A DNA stretch of 35,471 nt, taken from assembly GCF_004114425.1 (NCBI RefSeq), contig NZ_RDQF01000068.1, positions 1 through 35,471 on the forward strand, given 5' to 3'. Origin of the DNA: Bradyrhizobium vignae (GTDB lineage: Bacteria > Pseudomonadota > Alphaproteobacteria > Rhizobiales > Xanthobacteraceae). Below the pieces are notes generated by a model, which worked only from the letters and a program-made list of their open reading frames with translations, ran no database searches and was not told the origin of the DNA. This document shows positions 33,346 to 35,471 of the stretch, one piece after another (the stretch's first letter is position 1; each line of letters begins with the position of its first letter). The position numbers were made by a program, and so were the translations under genes.

Positions 33346-34437
33346 TTACTCGTGCCGCGGATAATATCTAAACCCGTGCTGCTTGATCAGTTCGTCGCGC
33401 TTTGCGGATTCGAGATCTTCCTTCATCATTTCTCGAACCAGTCTTTCGAACGACGTCTTGGGCTCCCATCCAAGTTTCCGCTTTGCCTTTGACGGGTCAC
33501 CAAGAAGCGTCGCGACCTCAGTGGGGCGGAAATAGCGGGGATCGACGGAGACCACACACTTGCCGGTTTTGGCGTCATATCCCTTTTCTTCGATGCCGCT
33601 TCCTTCCCAGCGGATCGTCATGCCGACTTCGCTGGCTGCGACATTGACAAAATCTCGGACCGAATGTTGCACCCCAGTGGCAATCACGAAATCCTCCGGC
33701 TTGTCCTGCTGCAGCATCAGCCATTGCATTTCGACATAGTCACGCGCGTGTCCCCAATCGCGCAGCGCATCCAGATTACCTAGATAAAGCCTTTCCTGCA
33801 GTCCCAAATGGATACGCGCCAAAGCACGCGTGATCTTTCGGGTGACGAAGGTCTCGCCGCGGACGGGAGATTCGTGGTTGAAGAGGATGCCATTGCAGGC
33901 ATACATCCCATAGGCTTCGCGGTAATTGACCGTGATCCAGTAGGCATAGAGCTTGGCGACCGCGTACGGTGAACGTGGATAGAACGGCGTGGTCTCTTTT
34001 TGCGGGATCTCCTGAACCAAGCCATAGAGTTCGGATGTTGACGCTTGATAGAAGCGCGCCTTCCTCTCCAGGCCGGTAATGCGCATGGCCTCGAGGATGC
34101 GCAGAGTGCCAAGGGCGTCGGAATTCGCGGTGTATTCGGGTTCTTCGAACGAAACGGCAACGTGGCTCTGCGCCGCGAGGTTGTAGATTTCGTCTGGCTG
34201 CACCTGGCCAACGATCCGGATCAGGCTCGAGGAATCCGTCAGATCGCCGTAGTGAAGCCGGAAGGGCGGATCGGGCTCGTGCGGATCGAGATAGAGATGA
34301 TCGATGCGGTCCGTATTGAAGAGGGAGGTCCGGCGTTTGATGCCGTGGACCTCGTATCCCTTTTGCAGAAGAAGTTCGGCCAAATAGGCGCCGTCCTGCC
34401 CGGTGACGCCGGTAATAAGTGCTCGCTTCTTTGTCAT
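33346..34437 (-). CDS. gmd: GDP-mannose 4,6-dehydratase
   Basis: A 363-residue extended SDR enzyme. NADP-binding TGVTGQDGAYLAELL (9-23), TDSSSL in the substrate loop, STSELYG (133-139, with the catalytic Thr and Glu), and Tyr158/Lys162 (SPYAVAK) are all present, and FNHESPVRGETFVTRKI is the Gmd signature. It converts GDP-D-mannose to GDP-4-keto-6-deoxymannose, which Fcl reduces to GDP-L-fucose. The ATG at 34437 matches the family N terminus (MTKKRALITGVTGQDGAYL); the frame is open to 34593, but those residues are not family-like. Divergent from manC, and separated from fcl by about 4.2 kb of glycosyltransferase and deacetylase genes. Confidence 0.97.
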   Translation of the reverse strand: MTKKRALITGVTGQDGAYLAELLLQKGYEVHGIKRRTSLFNTDRIDHLYLDPHEPDPPFRLHYGDLTDSSSLIRIVGQVQPDEIYNLAAQSHVAVSFEEPEYTANSDALGTLRILEAMRITGLERKARFYQASTSELYGLVQEIPQKETTPFYPRSPYAVAKLYAYWITVNYREAYGMYACNGILFNHESPVRGETFVTRKITRALARIHLGLQERLYLGNLDALRDWGHARDYVEMQWLMLQQDKPEDFVIATGVQHSVRDFVNVAASEVGMTIRWEGSGIEEKGYDAKTGKCVVSVDPRYFRPTEVATLLGDPSKAKRKLGWEPKTSFERLVREMMKEDLESAKRDELIKQHGFRYYPRHE

Positions 34438-34659
34438 AAATAATCTCTGGGTTCGGTAGGCTGTTCGTACTCGAAAACGAAGAGAATAGGGAGATGGGCT
34501 GGGTCGAAAATGCAAGCTTAGATTAACAGCGCTGAGGTCTGCGCAATAGGCAGCAGAGGTCCTCCTAAGGTTATTTCGAATTTGTGTTTCCACGGTGAAA
34601 TTCTGGCTCTATGGATGTTGTACGATTTGTGAATTGAAGTTGGCCTGGAGCTTCAGATT

Positions 34660-35471
34660 TTGGACAAACGCATAATCCCCCTGATCATGTGCGGCGGTGC
34701 CGGCACGCGGCTGCGGCCCGCTTCGCGCGAGGTGCGGCCCAAGCAATTCCTGCCGCTGTTCGGCACACGCTCGACCTTCCAGGACACGCTGCTGCGCGTG
34801 TCCGATCCCTCGCTGTTCGATCGTCCTGTTGTCATCACCAATGCGGCCTACCGCTTCATGGTGCTGGAGCAGCTCGCCGAGATCGGCATCGAGGCGGACG
34901 TGATCCTCGAGCCGATGCGGCGCGATTCCGGCCCCGCGATCGCCGCCGGCGCGGTGTTCGCGCAGAACCGCGCCAGTGAAGCGATCGTGCTCGCGCTCGC
35001 CGCCGACCACGTGGTGCAGGACAATGCCGCCTTCGTCGCGGCGTGCCGCGAAGGCCTCACGGCTGCGAGCGCCGGGCGCATCGTCACCTTCGGCGTCAAG
35101 CCGGAGCGGCCGGCGACCGAATACGGCTACATCAATCCGGGCGAGGCGATCTCCGGCGAGGTGCATGCGGTGGCGCGCTTCGTCGAGAAGCCGGACGCGG
35201 TGAAGGCATCCGACTACGTCAATTCGGGCTATCTCTGGAACAGCGGCAACTTCATGTTCCCGGCCGCTGTGCTGCTCGACGAATATCGCAGGGTCAGCGT
35301 CGACGCCGTCACCGGCGCCGTCAACAATGCCGGCCGCGATCTTGGCTTCGTCACGCTGGAGCCCGAAGCGTTCGGTGCGGCGAAGGCGATCTCGATCGAC
35401 TATGCGGTGATGGAAAAGACCTCGCGCGCCGCCGTGGTGCCGGTATCGTGCGGCTGGTCCGACGTCGGCTC
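34660..35471 (+). CDS. manC: Mannose-1-phosphate guanylyltransferase (partial, runs off window)
   Basis: At least 270 residues of the N-terminal nucleotidyltransferase domain. The signature is GGAGTRLRPASREVRPKQFLPL (12-33), followed by ILEPMRRDSGPAIAAGA, LAADHVVQ, ATEYGYI and FVEKPD with NSGYLWNSGNFMF. This matches ManC/CpsB/AlgA-type enzymes that make GDP-mannose from mannose-1-phosphate and GTP; the phosphomannose isomerase domain, if present, lies beyond the window. The start is TTG at 34660 with GGAG nine bases upstream. It supplies the substrate for Gmd. Its GC-rich codon use contrasts with the AT-richer genes before gmd. Confidence 0.93.
   Translation, partial: MDKRIIPLIMCGGAGTRLRPASREVRPKQFLPLFGTRSTFQDTLLRVSDPSLFDRPVVITNAAYRFMVLEQLAEIGIEADVILEPMRRDSGPAIAAGAVFAQNRASEAIVLALAADHVVQDNAAFVAACREGLTAASAGRIVTFGVKPERPATEYGYINPGEAISGEVHAVARFVEKPDAVKASDYVNSGYLWNSGNFMFPAAVLLDEYRRVSVDAVTGAVNNAGRDLGFVTLEPEAFGAAKAISIDYAVMEKTSRAAVVPVSCGWSDVG

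Noticed and set aside
1..35471. tRNA, rRNA, CRISPR array, insertion sequence or integrase
   Set aside because: I saw no cloverleaf, repeat-spacer pattern, transposase motif or terminal inverted repeat pair in reading both strands; a dedicated scan could still find a degenerate element.

Overview
The window is a GC-rich alphaproteobacterial chromosomal segment. Gene content and codon use suggest a member of the Nitrobacteraceae, most likely Bradyrhizobium, although this is inferred from sequence style and not from a database match. Most of it is an exopolysaccharide (EPS) locus of the Wzx/Wzy-dependent type. I see no tRNA, rRNA, CRISPR array, transposase or integrase.

Layout. (1) 1-6677 is a flank of small secreted proteins of unknown function, a PPP-type phosphatase coupled to an unknown membrane-anchored protein, a transglutaminase-like cysteine proteinase, an O-antigen-ligase-like membrane protein and a small membrane protein. 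(2) 6956-14413 is the export core: an outer-membrane polysaccharide export lipoprotein (Wza/OPX type), a secreted unknown, an O-antigen ligase/polymerase-like protein, a secreted Gly-rich protein, a fused co-polymerase/tyrosine kinase (ExoP/Wzc type) and an unknown protein resembling the one at 2082-2780. (3) 14445-24554 is visibly AT-richer and carries the polymer-specific genes: two GT4-type and one GT2 glycosyltransferases, a secreted GH71-like glycosidase coupled to an acyltransferase-3, an FkbM methyltransferase, a WcaF-like acetyltransferase, a Wzy-like polymerase and a Wzx-like flippase. (4) 24694-26193 is the WcaJ-type initiating sugar-phosphate transferase, divergent from an orphan NMT1-like binding protein. 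(5) 28193-34437 holds the GDP-L-fucose genes fcl and gmd, separated by a WcaI-like glycosyltransferase, a second GT2 with an apparent CTG start and a ChbG/YdjC-like deacetylase. (6) 34660 to the window end is the start of manC, which makes GDP-mannose.

How it fits together (inference from family roles): ManC makes GDP-mannose, and Gmd and Fcl convert it to GDP-L-fucose. The WcaJ-type enzyme loads the first sugar on undecaprenyl phosphate, and five glycosyltransferases extend it. Acyl, acetyl, methyl and deacetylation steps decorate the unit. Wzx flips it, a Wzy-type protein polymerises it, the ExoP-type kinase and OPX protein control length and export, and the GH71-like hydrolase may trim the product. 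The most notable points are the GH71-like enzyme, the CTG-initiated glycosyltransferase, three polymerase/ligase-like proteins in one locus, the unknown paralogous pair flanking the export core, and a perfect 42-bp palindrome at the left edge.
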